Origin: Apteryx mantelli
Taxonomy: Eukaryota > Chordata > Aves > Apterygiformes > Apterygidae
Assembly: GCF_036417845.1 (NCBI RefSeq)
Contig: NC_089981.1
Coordinates: 9,193,501-9,257,500 of the forward strand
Length of the DNA stretch: 64,000 bases
Direction of reading: 5' to 3'
In this document: positions 22,954 to 36,719 of the stretch, piece after piece
How the letters are laid out: each line of letters opens with the position of its first letter
Position numbering within the stretch: the stretch's first letter is position 1
Translations under genes and position numbers: made by a program
The notes under the pieces: model-generated
Told to the model about the DNA's origin: nothing
The model's database searches: none
Seen by the model: only the letters and a program-made list of their open reading frames with translations

Positions 22954-25900
22954 AATGATGCAACTTGGCAAGTGAGTTTGCGAGTGTGTTTAAATTGGCT
23001 CCAGTGTGCATCATTAAAAGCTCAAGTTCTTTCACTCCTTGAAATTAGCAGCTCTCTCATCTTACAGTCAGACGTGATTATTGCTCTAATCTAGGGACAG
23101 TGAGAGACCGCCTTGAAGGAAAAGCAGCCTGTGAAAACTGGCAGGATCTCTACAATGCTTTTGCTGTATCTCAAAAACCCCACAGAGACCCTGGTCTAAT
23201 CTATTTCATTTAAAGATGATGGGTCAAACAGAGCTGGCTGCATTGCACTAGTGGGGCTGCAGCTTTAAAACTGCTTGGACTGAGCTGGTTTTGAAATACT
23301 CTGTTTTTTGCTGGGATGAAACACAGCTGACCGACCAATTTGGTCTACATAGCAAAGGCAGTAAACTCAGAAATGGTTTCTGGCAAAGATGAGGCCATTT
23401 CACAAGTTTCCCTGTCTTCTTCTGCTGTCCCAGGCCTCCTACTCTGCAGATTTCTTCTTGCTACTCCATCTCCTTTGCAGAACCTGGAAAACAGGGGACA
23501 AAGTTTTCATTAGAAACCCAGTTTTTCATTTAATTTTAGAATAAAGAACATTCTGAGGGAGCCTAGCAGGGAGGATGGAGCCCACCTGCAATGTGAGCTG
23601 CAGGGAGGGATTATTCCCTTGCAACAGAACTACCTCAGAGCATCTTGTCTCTATGTCTGAAACACAAATGGCCATGAAAGAAAAAAGGATTGCTCTCAGC
23701 CCCATGTCTGAAGGCAGCAGCTAAGTCTGTAATTGGCCTGGGCTCGTAACGAGCATCCTTAGTTGGACAGCTCAAGACCTGACAAAGCTCATTAATCCCA
23801 CTATTAGTCAAAATCAGATTGCTTTGATGGCATTACTCCAGGAACATAGTCCTGGTGTGGCATGAGAGGGCTGAACAAAGCCCTTCTCCAGACAAACACT
23901 TGCCCCTCTGCTGCCTACATAAACCCCATAGTGACGGCTCCTCAGGTATAAGGCTAAGGACCCTCGGTGGAAGCACCAGTCTGCAGGGTTACACAATGCA
24001 CTAGCATGCACAGGGCAAAGAAGAGGCCTAAACAAATCTCAACAGCAGCATGGCATGCATAAAAAGACTTCTCCTCTCCTTCCAAGCTTTCTATTTGCTT
24101 TGAGATCCAAAGCTAGGACTCAAAATCTAGGGGGGAAAAAAAAAAAAAACAGCCAGGAAATTGCGATAATAATGAGTGTATAGATGTAAAAGTGTGTGGC
24201 TGGGCACCGGGGGAATGGCTGCTTATTTGTCTTGTCCTGGTTGCTGCACTGTGGATCGAGATGAAACTCCAGGAGATTTCAGTTGCCCCAAGCATCCTGA
24301 CCTTAGAGAGCCTTTTGGAGAGCAAGTGCCTTTGGCAGGGCAGGAGTTTGGTAGGGAATCTGCAGTTTGAATGCAGATTAGAGACAGCTGAGAGTTGCAG
24401 GGGGGCAGTGTGCTGCAGGACTTGGCCAGAGCGAGGCCTCTGAAGTGACAGAGGGAGAGAGACTCTCCTGGTGGGCCAAGAGGGCCAGGGCTGAGTTTTC
24501 TGCAACCAAAAAAGCCACTGAGAGGTGTTGACCTGGAAAGCAGGGCTCAAAGGAAGAACTATTTTTCCAAGGACTCACTGAATTCAGAGGCGTGTGTTCA
24601 AAACTTTAGATTTAAATTGCTCCCCCAACAGGCTTGGAATTATCCGGGCCCAGCATATCATCAGCTAGTGCATGCATGTATTCTCCAAATAGACTCCTGA
24701 GATTTTTTTTTGTTTTAATTACTATTTCATCATAAAACAAAATGGAAGAACTGTAATTTAAAGTGCACATCCTCAATTAGAAATTTCCTGTGGTGACCAT
24801 ACCAAAATAAGCAGGTTGAGTAGTAGCAGGTGGCTTTGGATGATAGAGCCATTTGGATTAATAAGATCTGGAATAAGGAGTTTACGCTGCACTACATATA
24901 TCCTGCAAGTTAGGCGTATGAAATAGTAACATTTGAGGGAGCTGCACCACCCAAGTACCTCCAAACTACTTTGAAGTATTCATAGGTGAAGAATACTACC
25001 TGTGAAATGGGATTTTTATCCAAAGGCAGAATGCCCTTTTTACAAGCAATATGTAACATCTACTTGCAACTGGGCCAAAGGCCTCATTTTTTTTTCCTGA
25101 GTAATACTTCACAAGTACTGCAATTATTGCATATGGACTGAATATTTCAGTATCTAGAATAGAGAGAGGCTAGTAATGCTATTGTTATGAAATATTTCTC
25201 TACTTAGGTAAAATTCACTAGGCCTTGGTAACCGTATGACAAAGCTGATAAAAAGAACAGCATAATACAGACACAGCTGAGGACGCTTTTGGTAATTGCT
25301 GATATTTTCCTGAGGCCTTAAAGTCAGCATTTGCATTTGGTACATAATAGCGGCACATACAGTTCACAAGCATCTTGAGGATCAGTAACATCATATTCAC
25401 AAACCTAGACCTTTGTAGTCTTGGGCTAACAACATCACAACCAATTAATTGGTTAATTGGAAGGCCTCATTAGATTTGGCTAAGAACATATCTCAGACAC
25501 TGCCCTATGTTTCTACTTTTAATTACCCGGTACAACTAAGAACATGCCTACAATGACACATCTGAAAACTAGAGGTGTCACTGAGAGCCAGCAGCCCAAA
25601 GCTCTCTCCATAGTCATGGGAGACTCTCACCTTGAAGGCGCAATGCATCCCAACCTGAAAGAGGTTTCTAAGATACATGACGTGAAGCTCTCCTTGAACT
25701 TGTTTATACTTTCACATACAACTACACCACTACCTTTTAGACATGTGCATTTTGATGAGATAGTTAGCTTTACCACGTACTTCATGCTGATGGCTAGCGA
25801 TGTATGGTTTAGCAGAATGTCAGACGTTGCATTGTGACAGGATTGGATTATCAGCACTGGGATCTAGATGTAAGGTCTCAGGTTAGAAGTTCCAGAAAGG

Positions 25901-27133
25901 GAGCATCTCACAGGCAGGAGGTGCATTCGTTTGGCTAGTATTAGCGCATCGTCACTTGACTATCTGTACAGCACTGTATTTTGGAGCCGTGTATCACAGA
26001 GAGATTTTGTATGAAGTATTGCCCTCCTGTGACTGTCCAACAAAAGATGGGTAACTCGGAAAGTTTTCAGCTAGTGGAGAGCACATTAAGCCAGTTTGGG
26101 AAGACGGAAGGGCACAGCCCTAGTTCTACTCCTAGGCATACATGAAATGTATCTGTTCACTGTGTCCATTTCTGGCATCTGTTGGGTTTATTACCTAATG
26201 ATTAGCTCCATTCTCTGTTTCAAAACTTCATGGGATACGTGATTTCTGATGGTCCTAGGGCTTACTGCAGTACACACAAAGAGAACTGGATCTCATGCAT
26301 TTATTCCAGCCAAAGGTCTATGCAAGCATTGCATAAGGTAGACCTGTGTTTGGTAATCCTTGGAGAATACCAGCATATCTTCTAACATATACTTGGGAGT
26401 CTTAATTTTGCAAGAGGCACACACTGCAAACATAGAGAAGAGGCTTTAGGAGTGATTGATCAACAATATTATCCACGTTAACACTGCAAAAGTTATTGGT
26501 TGGTAGTGTTGGAACAGTAACATACACACCAAGCTGTGCATCCAGAGGGAAAGTGGCATTGCAATAAATAAATGCATGGATGCTTTCTGGAACAAGAGTG
26601 GGATTTTTTTGATTGTTCTCTGAAGTAGTGCTGGTAATTTGTGTTCATTCTTATGCCTGGGTACACATGCACTTCAGGTAGCGCATGGATTTCACAAGTG
26701 GTTTACCTTTTGTCATTTCTGGAGGGCCTATACAAAATCATAGCTGAACATAGTAATGAATTGCTAGAATGGTTATCAGTAAAGAATTTCCTGCATAAGA
26801 TTCAGCTAGAGGATTCTTGCGAGCTCTCGCTATAGAACCAGTGTGTAAGTCATTCCTGCAAGTACTGAGTTACTGTTTAATATAGTAATGCAAGGAATAC
26901 GGAAAGATCCTTCAACGCCAAGTCTGCCTAGACTTCTATGCACTGGGAGAGGGGAAAAAATTAAATGTCTGAGTAGATCCTAAAAGTGATAATACCGTTG
27001 TTATGAAAGTCTACAGGGCAAAATTTATAGGAAGAAGTGTAGTCTTTTATCAGATACTGGATTATATTCCATTTTGTATCCCCCCAGATAAAGCCGAAAG
27101 AACAAAATGCATTCTGGGTACACCACCCCTTCC
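22954..27133 (+). repeat. Segmental duplication, copy B (4.18 kb)
   Basis: Direct-orientation partner of 953-5101. Differences include a 22-bp insertion near 23946 and expansion of an A-run at about 24137. The left and right flanks of the two copies are unrelated, so the unit edges are sharp. Copy B ends in unique sequence, whereas copy A runs into a CR1 fragment. Confidence 0.95.
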
Positions 27134-27237
27134 AGCGATTACTGGGGGTGGGATTCCTCTGTGCTAGCATTACTTCATGTAAACATCAGGTCTCTAGTTT
27201 CAGCTAGTCATCTAACCTCCTCTGACGATATCAGCAT

Positions 27238-27600
27238 CATGACATAATTGAAGCTGAAAGGACTTCTAGAGGTCTGTATTCCAATCCCCCTGTTCAGAGC
27301 AGGGCTACCTTCCAAGCCATATTGGGTTGCTCAGGGCCTTGTCTAACTGAGTTTGGAACAGCTCCAAGGATGAAGAGGCCACCACCTCTCTGGGCACTGC
27401 TTCCAACGTTGTAGCACTCTGGTGAATTTCTTGTTTCTTATTTCTGGTTGGAATTGCCCTTGCTGCAGTTTGTTCCTGTTGCCTCTTCTCCTTTCTCTGT
27501 GCATCTCTAAGAGTCTGACTTCATCTTTATAACCTCGCACTAAGTAGCTGAAGTTTGCAAATAGGCCTCCCCTTCAATTTCTCTTCTAAAGGCTGAAGTT
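27238..27600 (-). mobile_element. CR1: CR1 LINE 3' fragment, old
   Basis: Reads on the plus strand like an inverted CR1 3' end: an eroded tail, GGACTTCTAGAGGTC, CAGAGCAGG, TTGCTCAGGGCCTTGTC, CCACCTCTCTGGGC and CTTGTTCCTGTTGCCTCTT-like words. Divergence is clearly higher than in the long CR1, so it is an older subfamily copy. Confidence 0.8.
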
Positions 27601-30408
27601 GAATCCTTTGATAAATTGACTGGACCTCTGCCTTCACTGTACCCACCTGAATTGAGTGTCACGTGAAAGGGAGGGACGGAAGGCCCTTCCTTATCTTTAT
27701 AATCTACGTTTGCCTGCCAGAGCCCCCCTGTTTGAGGACTTCCCTGAGATAGTTTCGCAAAGAAAAAGAATAAGATTTTTTTTAAAGCAACAGATACAAC
27801 AGGTTCGGAATTGCAGTTGATAAAAGCACTTGCTGCTACAAATTTTCTTTCTATGAGCTCAAACTAACAATTAAGTGCTTTCAATAATAATATATTTTCC
27901 CGGGTAACATCTGACGTTTGTCGGAGGCGCAAGTCTTACCAAGGAGGCGTCCCTGTTTGGGGGAGGGGAGAAGGAGGCTCGCTCGTCAGCAATCTCCAGT
28001 GACCAGGTCGGCGGTTCAATTTTCTTCCCTTCCAAAAACTTTAGTGAGCTATCCTCTGTTTTATAGTTGCTGAAGGTGGGATGTGGAAGCATGGCCGACA
28101 TACTTCATTGGCCAGATTGCCATCTGCGCGGTTGTTGGGGGTATGCCCCCCTTATTTACAAATCATTATGCAGCAAAGGGCGTGATTTTTAATATGGTAA
28201 GCAGGGATAATGAGGCTGGGGTACTGTAGGTCAACAGTTAGTCTGTGAGCAGCAATTATTTTTTGGGATGCAACCCCCTGTGGTCGGGGCGGACCGAGAT
28301 ACCTCCATATCGCTCCCTCCTCTGCCGTGCAGCTGGAACAAACTGTCTGGCCTTCACCAGCTAGTTCGTTACTCATGTTGCAAAGGGTGGTGCGCTTTGG
28401 CTACCACGTACTGTTTTTCCCTTGTGCCCCCTTATCTTTCTCCCTGAATTCTCTCTTGTTCCCACACTAAGGCTGCGTTACCTGGGACATTTCTGCCTGC
28501 CTAAGCCCCACTGATGACTTTCCCTGCTAGGGACAGTCAGAGCAGATCACTCTTCAGCTGAGTAACCCAATTCAGCTCTCTGCTCTGAAGGCCAACAGTT
28601 TGTCAAACAAACTCTAAGCCCTCGAAGTAGCACAAGTAAGCTAGCTTTTCTGGCAGGTAGAGATGTCCTTAAACTCCTGCCAGAATCAGGGGAAGGGTCT
28701 TTGTTCATATGTCTCAAAGGCTCCTCAGCTTCCCAGAACAGCTGTCTTCATCATCTTATCATAAAGTAATTTCAATAAGTGTCCAGTGATATCGCAAGAA
28801 CAGAGAGAGGTTAATGGCAAACTGTTACTAAAGCATGATATCTATGTCAACATCTTCCAATAGACCATTATTCTTCTTTTCTTCAAAAGAGTTAATTATT
28901 CAAGGATCTTAGAAGAAAAAATATATGTGGGATTGGGTGGAAGTACAAAGGCAATGTTAAGGCAGAGGCACCAGAACTCTAAGCAAATCACCAGCGATTA
29001 CCTACTTGAAGAATTTTCTATCTGCATTTGAAGAAAAATCTACCCCGATGGATGGACACATAATCTGAGCCTGGATGGTCCACAGATGAACAGGTTATCA
29101 CAGCAAAATATCTGCTCCACAGATGAGCAGGCTGCCTGAAACTAGATGGTCCATGAGCCAAAGGGGTTATCTAACAAAGGACACGAGTCCAAGGGTAGAT
29201 GTGTTATTAGAGACAACAGGAGTCTTCTGTGGAAAAAACAGCTAACTGTGTATCAGGACTGTGCATTCTAATGAGAGGAAGAATTATCAAGTTTGATCAT
29301 AATTAATAACAGAGGTGGATTCACATTCAGATGGCATACTTAATGCTTAAACTCCACGGAGTTGCACTGCAGCTCTTCAGAGTCAGATAAGCAGAACTGA
29401 TTCCTCTGATATCTTACACTGTACTGCTATTTACGTGAATATGGTCTTGTTATTATTAAAAGAATTTGTATTAAAGTTTGCAGTCTAAAGCTTTGTTAAG
29501 CTTTGTTTGCGAGTTGATAGGGACAGACATGACGAGGGTTCACTGAATTTGCTAGGACACTTATGTCATCAGTTTCACTAGTAAAAAGTAGTAAGGGCAG
29601 GAATGAGACGGGCATGTCCTATAATCAATGACAACAAAGACACCCTTAGGGGATGATTCCTTCTGCTTATCACACTTATCTTAAGATGGGATGAATTGTC
29701 CTCTGAAGGTGATATTGCTCCCTTTGCCTATAGGGGAGCCTAGAATAGATGTTGTCTGGACCCCTAACCAAGGGTAGGGGAAATTAATTCACAGAAGGAT
29801 TCTTCATTACAGTGCATCTGCTGAGACTCCTAATTAAGGCCTGGTGTCTTGCAGGAGATCTAATTTACAGACATTAAACTGCATCGAGAGTCCTAAATAC
29901 ACCAAGTACTTCAGTAACACCATTTTTCTGAAGAAAGAGTTCCAAAGCGGCAAGCTGAGTGTTAGAATATCACATTTCATATTGAAGTTGTTTCTCAGTG
30001 TGTCACTCCACTAATGTTTCACAACGCCCAGGCTGCAGGTCAGCTGCAACATATAGGGAAAAGAATGAGCTGTTGCTCCAAAGGCAGTACTGAATTGCGT
30101 AGTTCTGCAAACATCGAAGCAAAGAACATTTATCTGGGCATTTATCTGGAGCAGGGAGGGGCTCTACTGCAAGTCTGAAGTCCTAAAGTTTTTCTATTTA
30201 GATAAATCTTCTGACTTGTTTCAGTAAGATGTCTTTGAAGTGAAGAAGGAAGCTACTCACTCTTACGAAGGTACATGAAATGTTTGTAGCTTTTGAAATA
30301 AGAGTTTATTTCTGGGGTCAATACAGCCTAAAATATCTCACACCTTCATGAAGGAAGGTAGGCCTGTTTCTTCATTTTAGAGATCAAAAAGATCATTTTC
30401 AATCTGCA
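27601..30408. other. Non-coding stretch, nothing recognised
   Basis: No gene or known repeat recognised. A short imperfect repeat around CCACAGATGA(A/G)CAGG occurs near 29080 and 29116. Confidence 0.4.
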
Positions 30409-30600
30409 GATAGAATCATAGAATAATTTAGGTTGGGAAGGATTTCTGGAGGTCATCAAGTCCAACCTCCTCCTCAGAGCAGGTTCAGTCAGATCAGATT
30501 GCTCCGGCCCGATCCAGCTGAATTTTAAATGTCAGCACAGATGGAGATTCTACAAATTTGCACCTAATCCAGTGTTTGATCACTCACGTTGGGGCAGGAG
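30409..30600 (-). mobile_element. CR1: CR1 LINE 3' tail fragment
   Basis: Starts with ATAGAATCATAGAATAATT, the reverse complement of the CR1 ATTCTATG tail, followed by GGTTGGGAAGGATTTCTGGAGGTCATC and CAACCTCCTCCTCAGAGCAGG, typical of an inverted CR1 3' end. It fades after about 190 bp. Confidence 0.85.
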
Positions 30601-32258
30601 AGGGAAATTTCCTCCTTCAGTTTCCCAAGTAGTCCATGGAAGAGAGCAACCTGTTGATAGCAAGCTCATTGAAGCCCTTTTCTGAGAATTAACTGGGCTA
30701 GTTGCTGTGCTTTAGGGCAGAAAAGGTTGAGTAGGTTGGAGATGAACAGCAGCCAACTATGTAAAGATGACTCAGTGTGTAAAGGCAGTCTGGTCTTTTG
30801 TGCATCTAAGCAGGGTAAGCATTTTGCTCACTTAAACTGTGTACCTAACCATTACAGGCTGGTTTTAATCCTGCTGTCTGCTTCTTGAAATGGGCAAGTA
30901 CTTCTGAAGATATGGCTCAAGGGGGGAATAAATTGGCTTGTTACCTACAGTATAGACAGTATCTACAGTATCTACAGTATTGAGTAGATACTCTTGTCTT
31001 TCTGGATGAAACAGGTCAGTAAGAGAATAGTTTTGTACCTATGCAATACCTTGAAGCCTATGCTAGAAACAGACCTCAGCAAGAATTGAAACCTCCATTC
31101 AGTCACCCACGTGATAAGAACTCCGCTTTGAGAGCGTCAGCCAGGTTACTGGTAACCTTCAACAGATTAACAATAATTTTTCATGTGAGGTGAAGCTGGT
31201 AGAACCTTTACAGGGATGACTGATTCCCTTCTTGTTCAGGATTCCTTCCCTTTCAGCATGAGATTTTTCCCCCTCTAAATGGAAAGTATTTCATTTGGTG
31301 ACTCTTCCCAATTTATTCCTGAGCAGAAGATGGCCACTTTTCCTTGACAACAGGGATGCAAGCAAATGAGAAATCCTTTCTCAGCCAAACCTGGACGGTC
31401 TTGTGGTATCTCCTTTGGGAAGATGCAAAGCTGAGTTTTCCTGCTGCTGTTGCCATTTAGTGCTTGCCACCATTTCTTTCAAGAGAGGAAACTCTTACTT
31501 TCTTCTGCCAGGATGTGGATTTGTTATTTGTATGTTTACAATTTGCAGTCCCAAAGGTCAGGGTGGTGGAGGTCCATGTAATTAAGGCAGGTCCTACCAA
31601 CTTGGCACAGCTGCAGCCTAACCATTATATTCCTATTTCAGCAAGGCTGAACGGGGGCTGCTTTGTCCTGTTAATGGACTTTGTGGCCCATACTGAGCTC
31701 TAACTACCCTGCTACCAATGCCCCGGGGAGTTAGCTAGTAGGCAAAAAATGTATTGGTGATTGCAATACAGGAAGAATGATGTCTGAACTAGTGTCAAGA
31801 CCATGTATCTTCAGGAACAAGCGGGCCATTGCCCTTGGAGTGGGCCATTTGGACGATACTGTACACGCAACCGTGGCCACGAGTGAGGGGAGAAGAGTGC
31901 TCCATAGATGTCCTCAAGAAAAGCAGACTTTTTTCCTTAAAAAAGGAGAAAGAGGGCACACAAAAACCATTGTAGTGCCAGACTAGGACTGGTGTTTCAC
32001 AGTGCTGCTGCTGCCTTTTGAATAAATTATTTTATCTTTCTGCGCTTTCTTATCTCACCTGAAAAATAGGAACAGTACTCCCTTGTATCACAAGTCATTT
32101 CAATGCGTAATTAAAGAAGTCTAGTCAGAAGCTATGAAGAAAATGCGCCGTACTTCCTTGTGGCTACTGAGACAATCAATTGTGTGTTGCCAGTTTCCCA
32201 TTACTTCTAGGTGTTGAACCAGTTTCTTGTTGGGAGATGATATGAGTGTGCTAGCAAC
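30601..32258. other. Non-coding stretch, nothing recognised
   Basis: No gene recognised. A short near-tandem run of CTACAGTAT words lies at about 30944-30980. Confidence 0.4.
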
Positions 32259-33275
32259 ATGCCTGAGAGGAATCACTGTGTGGCCATTGAGTTTATCCTC
32301 TCTGGACTAACAGAAAGCCAAGAGGTGAAGGTAACCCGCTTTTTTTAAGCACATTAGTAGGGAATCTTGGAAGGATCATGTAGATGAAGGTTGATCCCCC
32401 GGCTTCACACACTGTGTACCTTTCCCTCAGTAACTTGGCTTCTGTGGATTTCTGTTACTCCTCAGCTATCTCCCCGAGGTTGCTGGTGAACTCTTCAGCA
32501 GTGAGGAGAGCCATTTCAGTCAGTGCCTGTGTGGCACAGCTATTCACTTGTCTCCTCATGGCTAGTGTTGTGTGTCTCCTGCTGGCAGTAATGGCATATG
32601 ACTGCATGTGGCTCTCTGTAACCCTCTCCTTTATGCAACTGTCATGTCCTCAAAAGCCTGTACACAGATGGCAATCATCTCCTGTTTCACTGGCTTTGTC
32701 CACGCACTTGCGCAAACTATCTCCACCTTCACATTCTCTTTCTGTGACTTCGGTGTTATCGGTCATTATTTCTGTGACATCCCCCTAGGATCCAGCTTTC
32801 ATGCTCTGACACCTATAGCAAAGAGACAGTACTTCACATTTTTGGTGTGTTTCGTGGCACCTTCACATCTCTGGCAATTCTCATCTCCTGCACCTACCTC
32901 ATCTCCACCACCCTGAGGATCCACTCCTCCAAGCGCAGATGCAAAGCCTTCTCCACCTCTGCTTCCCATCTGAGAGCTCTCTTCTTGTTTTATGGCAGCA
33001 CCATTTTTATGTGCAGTAGCCCAACATCCAGCTACTCATTGGACTGAGATAAATGGGCCCCTCTGTTCTCTACAGTGGTGACTCCAGTGCTGAATCTTAT
33101 CAGCTACAGCCTAAGGAATAAGGAGGTGAAGGATGCTCTGAGGAGAGTTTTAGGTCATATCAGAGAAACTTCAGCAGACTTGTTAGAAAGAGAACTTTGT
33201 TTGGGGAAAATTTATCAAAACCTTGGTACAAAGAGTAGGACTTCCAAGGAAGATTTGATCAGCTTCCAAGGGTGA
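32259..33275 (+). pseudogene. Olfactory receptor pseudogene
   Basis: The start ATG opens MPERNHCVAIEFILSGLTE, a normal olfactory-receptor N-terminus, but stops follow within TM1. Family motifs continue in changing frames: LSNLASVDFCYSS (TM2), VMAYDCMW where MAYDRY is expected at the end of TM3, FVHALAQTI (TM4), HYFCDIP (loop 2), CKAFSTSASH before TM6 and [21 protein letters not shown] in TM7. The DRY arginine is replaced by Cys. At least three frame changes and multiple stops make it non-functional. The last frame runs about 30 codons past the usual C-terminal end. Confidence 0.88.
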
Positions 33276-36254
33276 GATTCAGAAAGGTACTTAATTGTTA
33301 GAAGGGATTTTAGGTGGACTTCTAACTGGTTGTATCTGCAACTTCTATCTTGAAAGACTGTGTTCCTCTGCTGCTGAAAGCTGGAGGAATCCTGACTCTT
33401 AACTTGCAAGTTCCAAGCACAAACAGGACTCCTGCCTGAGGAGTGCGTGGCACAGAATTGCAGTTCTCTGTTCTATTAGGAACGTTTGCTCATGTAGGAA
33501 AACCACCAGTCCGTCAAGATGAGAAAAAGCTTTCAAAGATATTCAAGAGGAGAAAAGCAATGTGATTTGAATTTATGGCCATTTCTGCTACGTCTTCAGT
33601 ATTTGAAAGGAGTAGCCTCTTCCAGTGCAACACACAGAACCTGAAGTTCTGGAAAGGAAATCTTGGAGAAGAGACACCCGTGTTTTCACCCCCCAAACAC
33701 TAGCAAAAGTAACTGTCCCTCTTCTGTTAAATCTCCCTCTTCTGTCACCCATTACTACCTCCTTTTTCCCCTTCTGCCTGGAAACATGAAAAAACTACAG
33801 CAATGCAAAAAAGATTGACTTCTAATTTTGCTACCATTGTGAAGTAACAAGAACTTATTCCTGCTTTTCATCTCCACATATCAGCAATCCACTTGAGGCA
33901 ACTGAGTGAACTGGTAGTTATTTTAAGGACATTGGACATAATCTGAAAGTTAATCAAGCTGCAGTGTTGTTTCACTTAAAAGAATGACGGAATAAGATGG
34001 TGACTTACCAACAACATGTCTGCCATCAATGTGATTTTGAGAATAAATGACCAATCATTTCTGGGAGATGAGAAAGCTGGGAAAGGCTTTGGAATCCTTT
34101 TATCAATTCAACTAAGCTAGCTCTAAGGATAGGTGTTCTATCATTAGTAGATGTTTCATCCCTTCTGGCTGAGTTTACAAATGCTGTCCCTCAGTTGGCA
34201 GAAGGAGTTGAAATCTTTTTTGAGCTGAAAGTGACAGAATTAATCTCAGACAGGCGAGAGGTTCCTGCCTCTGCATAAGGTTTACAGTCAAAGGGGGATG
34301 GAAAGAGGTCTTGCGGATTCCCTTTGCATTTCACTGCAAGCCTGTTAGGGCTGTTATTTCCCCTGACTTCCTCTCCTTAAAGCTGTGCATAACTCTAGCA
34401 AAGATTGTGTCCCTGTGGTCATCTATGGCACCCTAAAGAAGGATTTTACAAGTCTCAGGAACATATAGCCTTTTGGTGCTGCTAGTTGTCATCTTTCTGT
34501 TGCTGCAGAGGCTGAAGCTCAAGGTTTATCTCTTGTTTCTGATTATTAAGTATCATCAGATATGTGAAGTTCACCGTTTTTGCACATACCAATGTTGCGC
34601 TGTCCTTATCTTGAACAGAGATGTGAGCTTTTTAAACCAGATTTCTGAGGTGTCCAAAATTGTCTCTTTCAGTGGACTCCCAGCTCACAGGAAGGAAATA
34701 GCTTGAAAAGAAATCACAGGCATCATTTTATTTTCCTGTGTATGTTTACAGGTCTCTGGGAAGAGCAATGTACACTACAACTCTTCCAGAAAAAGACAGG
34801 TAGGTTGTCATCAAAGAGCTTCCCTGCACAGCAATGAGTCATGTCTGCACACCTCTCTCTGCGCTGATGTTTAAGATAGTCAAAGCCATCTCGAGCTAAG
34901 CATCAGCAGAACCGGCAGCATGTTTCAATCAAGAATCACAATCTCAAACCTAAATATGCTTTCTGACAAATATCATCAAAAAGAACAGATTTTCATAAGC
35001 CCCACATTCATCTAAGTCCTGCATTCACCTATCCCTTAGTCTCCACCTCAAGAAACCCAGACAAAATTAGGGAATTTAAAATGTTAAAGAGCTGCTGTCT
35101 CTTCAAATCTACAGTTTGCTTTTCTAAGAAAGCCTTCTGATCCACCATCCAGAATCCTGTTCCTCTTCTTCCCTTCCCCAAATCTCAGTTCCAGGAGGAG
35201 ATTTGGGAAAATCCCAGCCTTGAATCACTTGTCATGACAGCAATGCTAAAGTAAGTCTATTTGCGGTAGAACAGCATTGCCCAGAGTCAGGAGGTCCTAG
35301 GGGCATTTGGGGGTTTCCCTGCTGCAAACAGTTGAGGAAAACTCGATGGATCAAGAACAGTACTGTTAAGAATTTTAGGGAAATTTTCAGTGTTCAGCTA
35401 GGAATTAGGTTATATCTTATGGAGTATGGAGAGATATTGGATCCCCATATTTCCACTGAGACACCTATTCCTTAGATCTTTATAGTGTAAAGCACCAGAC
35501 GACTGGCCAAAGTATGAAACTTCATCCAGTCTCTAAATAAAGCGGTGAAAAATGTCCTGACGATTAAACTGGATTGTGGCTCCAACATTGACTATGGTAT
35601 TTAACCATGCTTGGATTGCTGCTCTGATAGATTATAAAGCTCAGCTGTGACATAAGGCCAAGGCCTTGGAAAGGTGTTAGCAGAGCTCCTTTAAATGAAG
35701 CGTTCCCAGAGACACCAGGTTGGCACAGACTGATGAAAATCGGAGTGAATGCCTGGCATTGGGGAACGGCCTCTGTGTCCATCAGTGTTCCTGGGAGCCT
35801 TGGAAAGTCTAGTGCAGTGTATGTCACCCTTCACTGTAAGGCAGACACCTAGTGCAGCATCCTGCTCCTCTCATGCTCCTATTTTACCATGCAATGAATC
35901 GCAGTCCCCTCAAAGGTCTCTTGCTGTCTTCAGCAGCTCTCTCAAGTTGAGGCACCTCATGTCAGCACACCAATATATGTGAGATGAAACCTGCTTGTGC
36001 TGTGCCATCCTGAAGGATTTGCTTTCTCTTGGAAGCTTAGCACCACCATCACTTTTTTTGTGTAGAAACGTGAGCAGACACCACTCTCCGAAGCTCGTAG
36101 GAGCTAGTGGGAAAGCACAACCTCTCAAAATACCTAGTTATTCCTCTTAATGCCAGGAGAAGCCTAGACCTGAGACTTACACAGCTCTAAGGTGTCTAAA
36201 GGTAAAAGCCACAATACCACCCCAAAGGCTCGGGTTTGACTGCTGACAATATGC
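33276..36254. other. Non-coding stretch, nothing recognised
   Basis: Intergenic sequence between two olfactory-receptor pseudogenes; no exon, RNA or repeat recognised on either strand. Confidence 0.4.
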
Positions 36255-36719
36255 TCACATCCTTTTGACTGACAATTTCCAAAGAAAGATGAGAGCTACA
36301 TGAAACCTTGAATTTAGTTTCAGTTCTGCTCTGAACAGCCATGCTAAAAATAGAACAACATTCCTGAAAAGTCCCTCCTGAACACTTCTCTTTGCCTCCC
36401 CATGGTTGAGAAGGACCCCAAAGAGCTGTGCTATGCAGCCCACAAAAGAGATGGTCTTCTTTTCAGCAAGAAGGTCATAAATGAGTTTGGGAACTGTGAC
36501 AGTAGAGTAACTGATATCTACAAAGGACAAGCAGCTCAGGAAGAAGTACATGGGAGAGTCCAGCTGTTGACTGTTCTGTATAGTGATGATGCTAAGCAGG
36601 TTTCCAAGAATAACAGTGGCATAGAAGACTAAGAAGAATGTGAAGCATACTTTTGCTAATGTATCATCTTGTGTGAGTCCCTGGAAGACAAACTATGTCA
36701 CATTGTTCTTCTTCTTCAT
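36255..36719 (-). pseudogene. Olfactory receptor pseudogene, N-terminal part (OR4-like)
   Basis: From ATG at 36717-36719 the frame reads MKKKNNVT, a TAG, then FVFQGLTQDD, LGNLLSIITI (TM1), DSPMYFFLSCLSFVDISYST (TM2), VPKLIYDLLAEKKTIS and GCIAQLF at the start of TM3. After FGVLL the similarity stops; there is no MAYDRY, TM4-TM7 or PMLNPLIY. The AEKKTISF stretch is typical of OR family 4 and resembles the intact receptor at 41240-42175. It has a nonsense codon in the N-terminus and is truncated. Confidence 0.88.

Noticed and set aside
27238..27600. Considered as a coding exon because of a 65-codon minus frame
   Set aside because: The sequence is a diverged CR1 3' end; the frame is a by-product.
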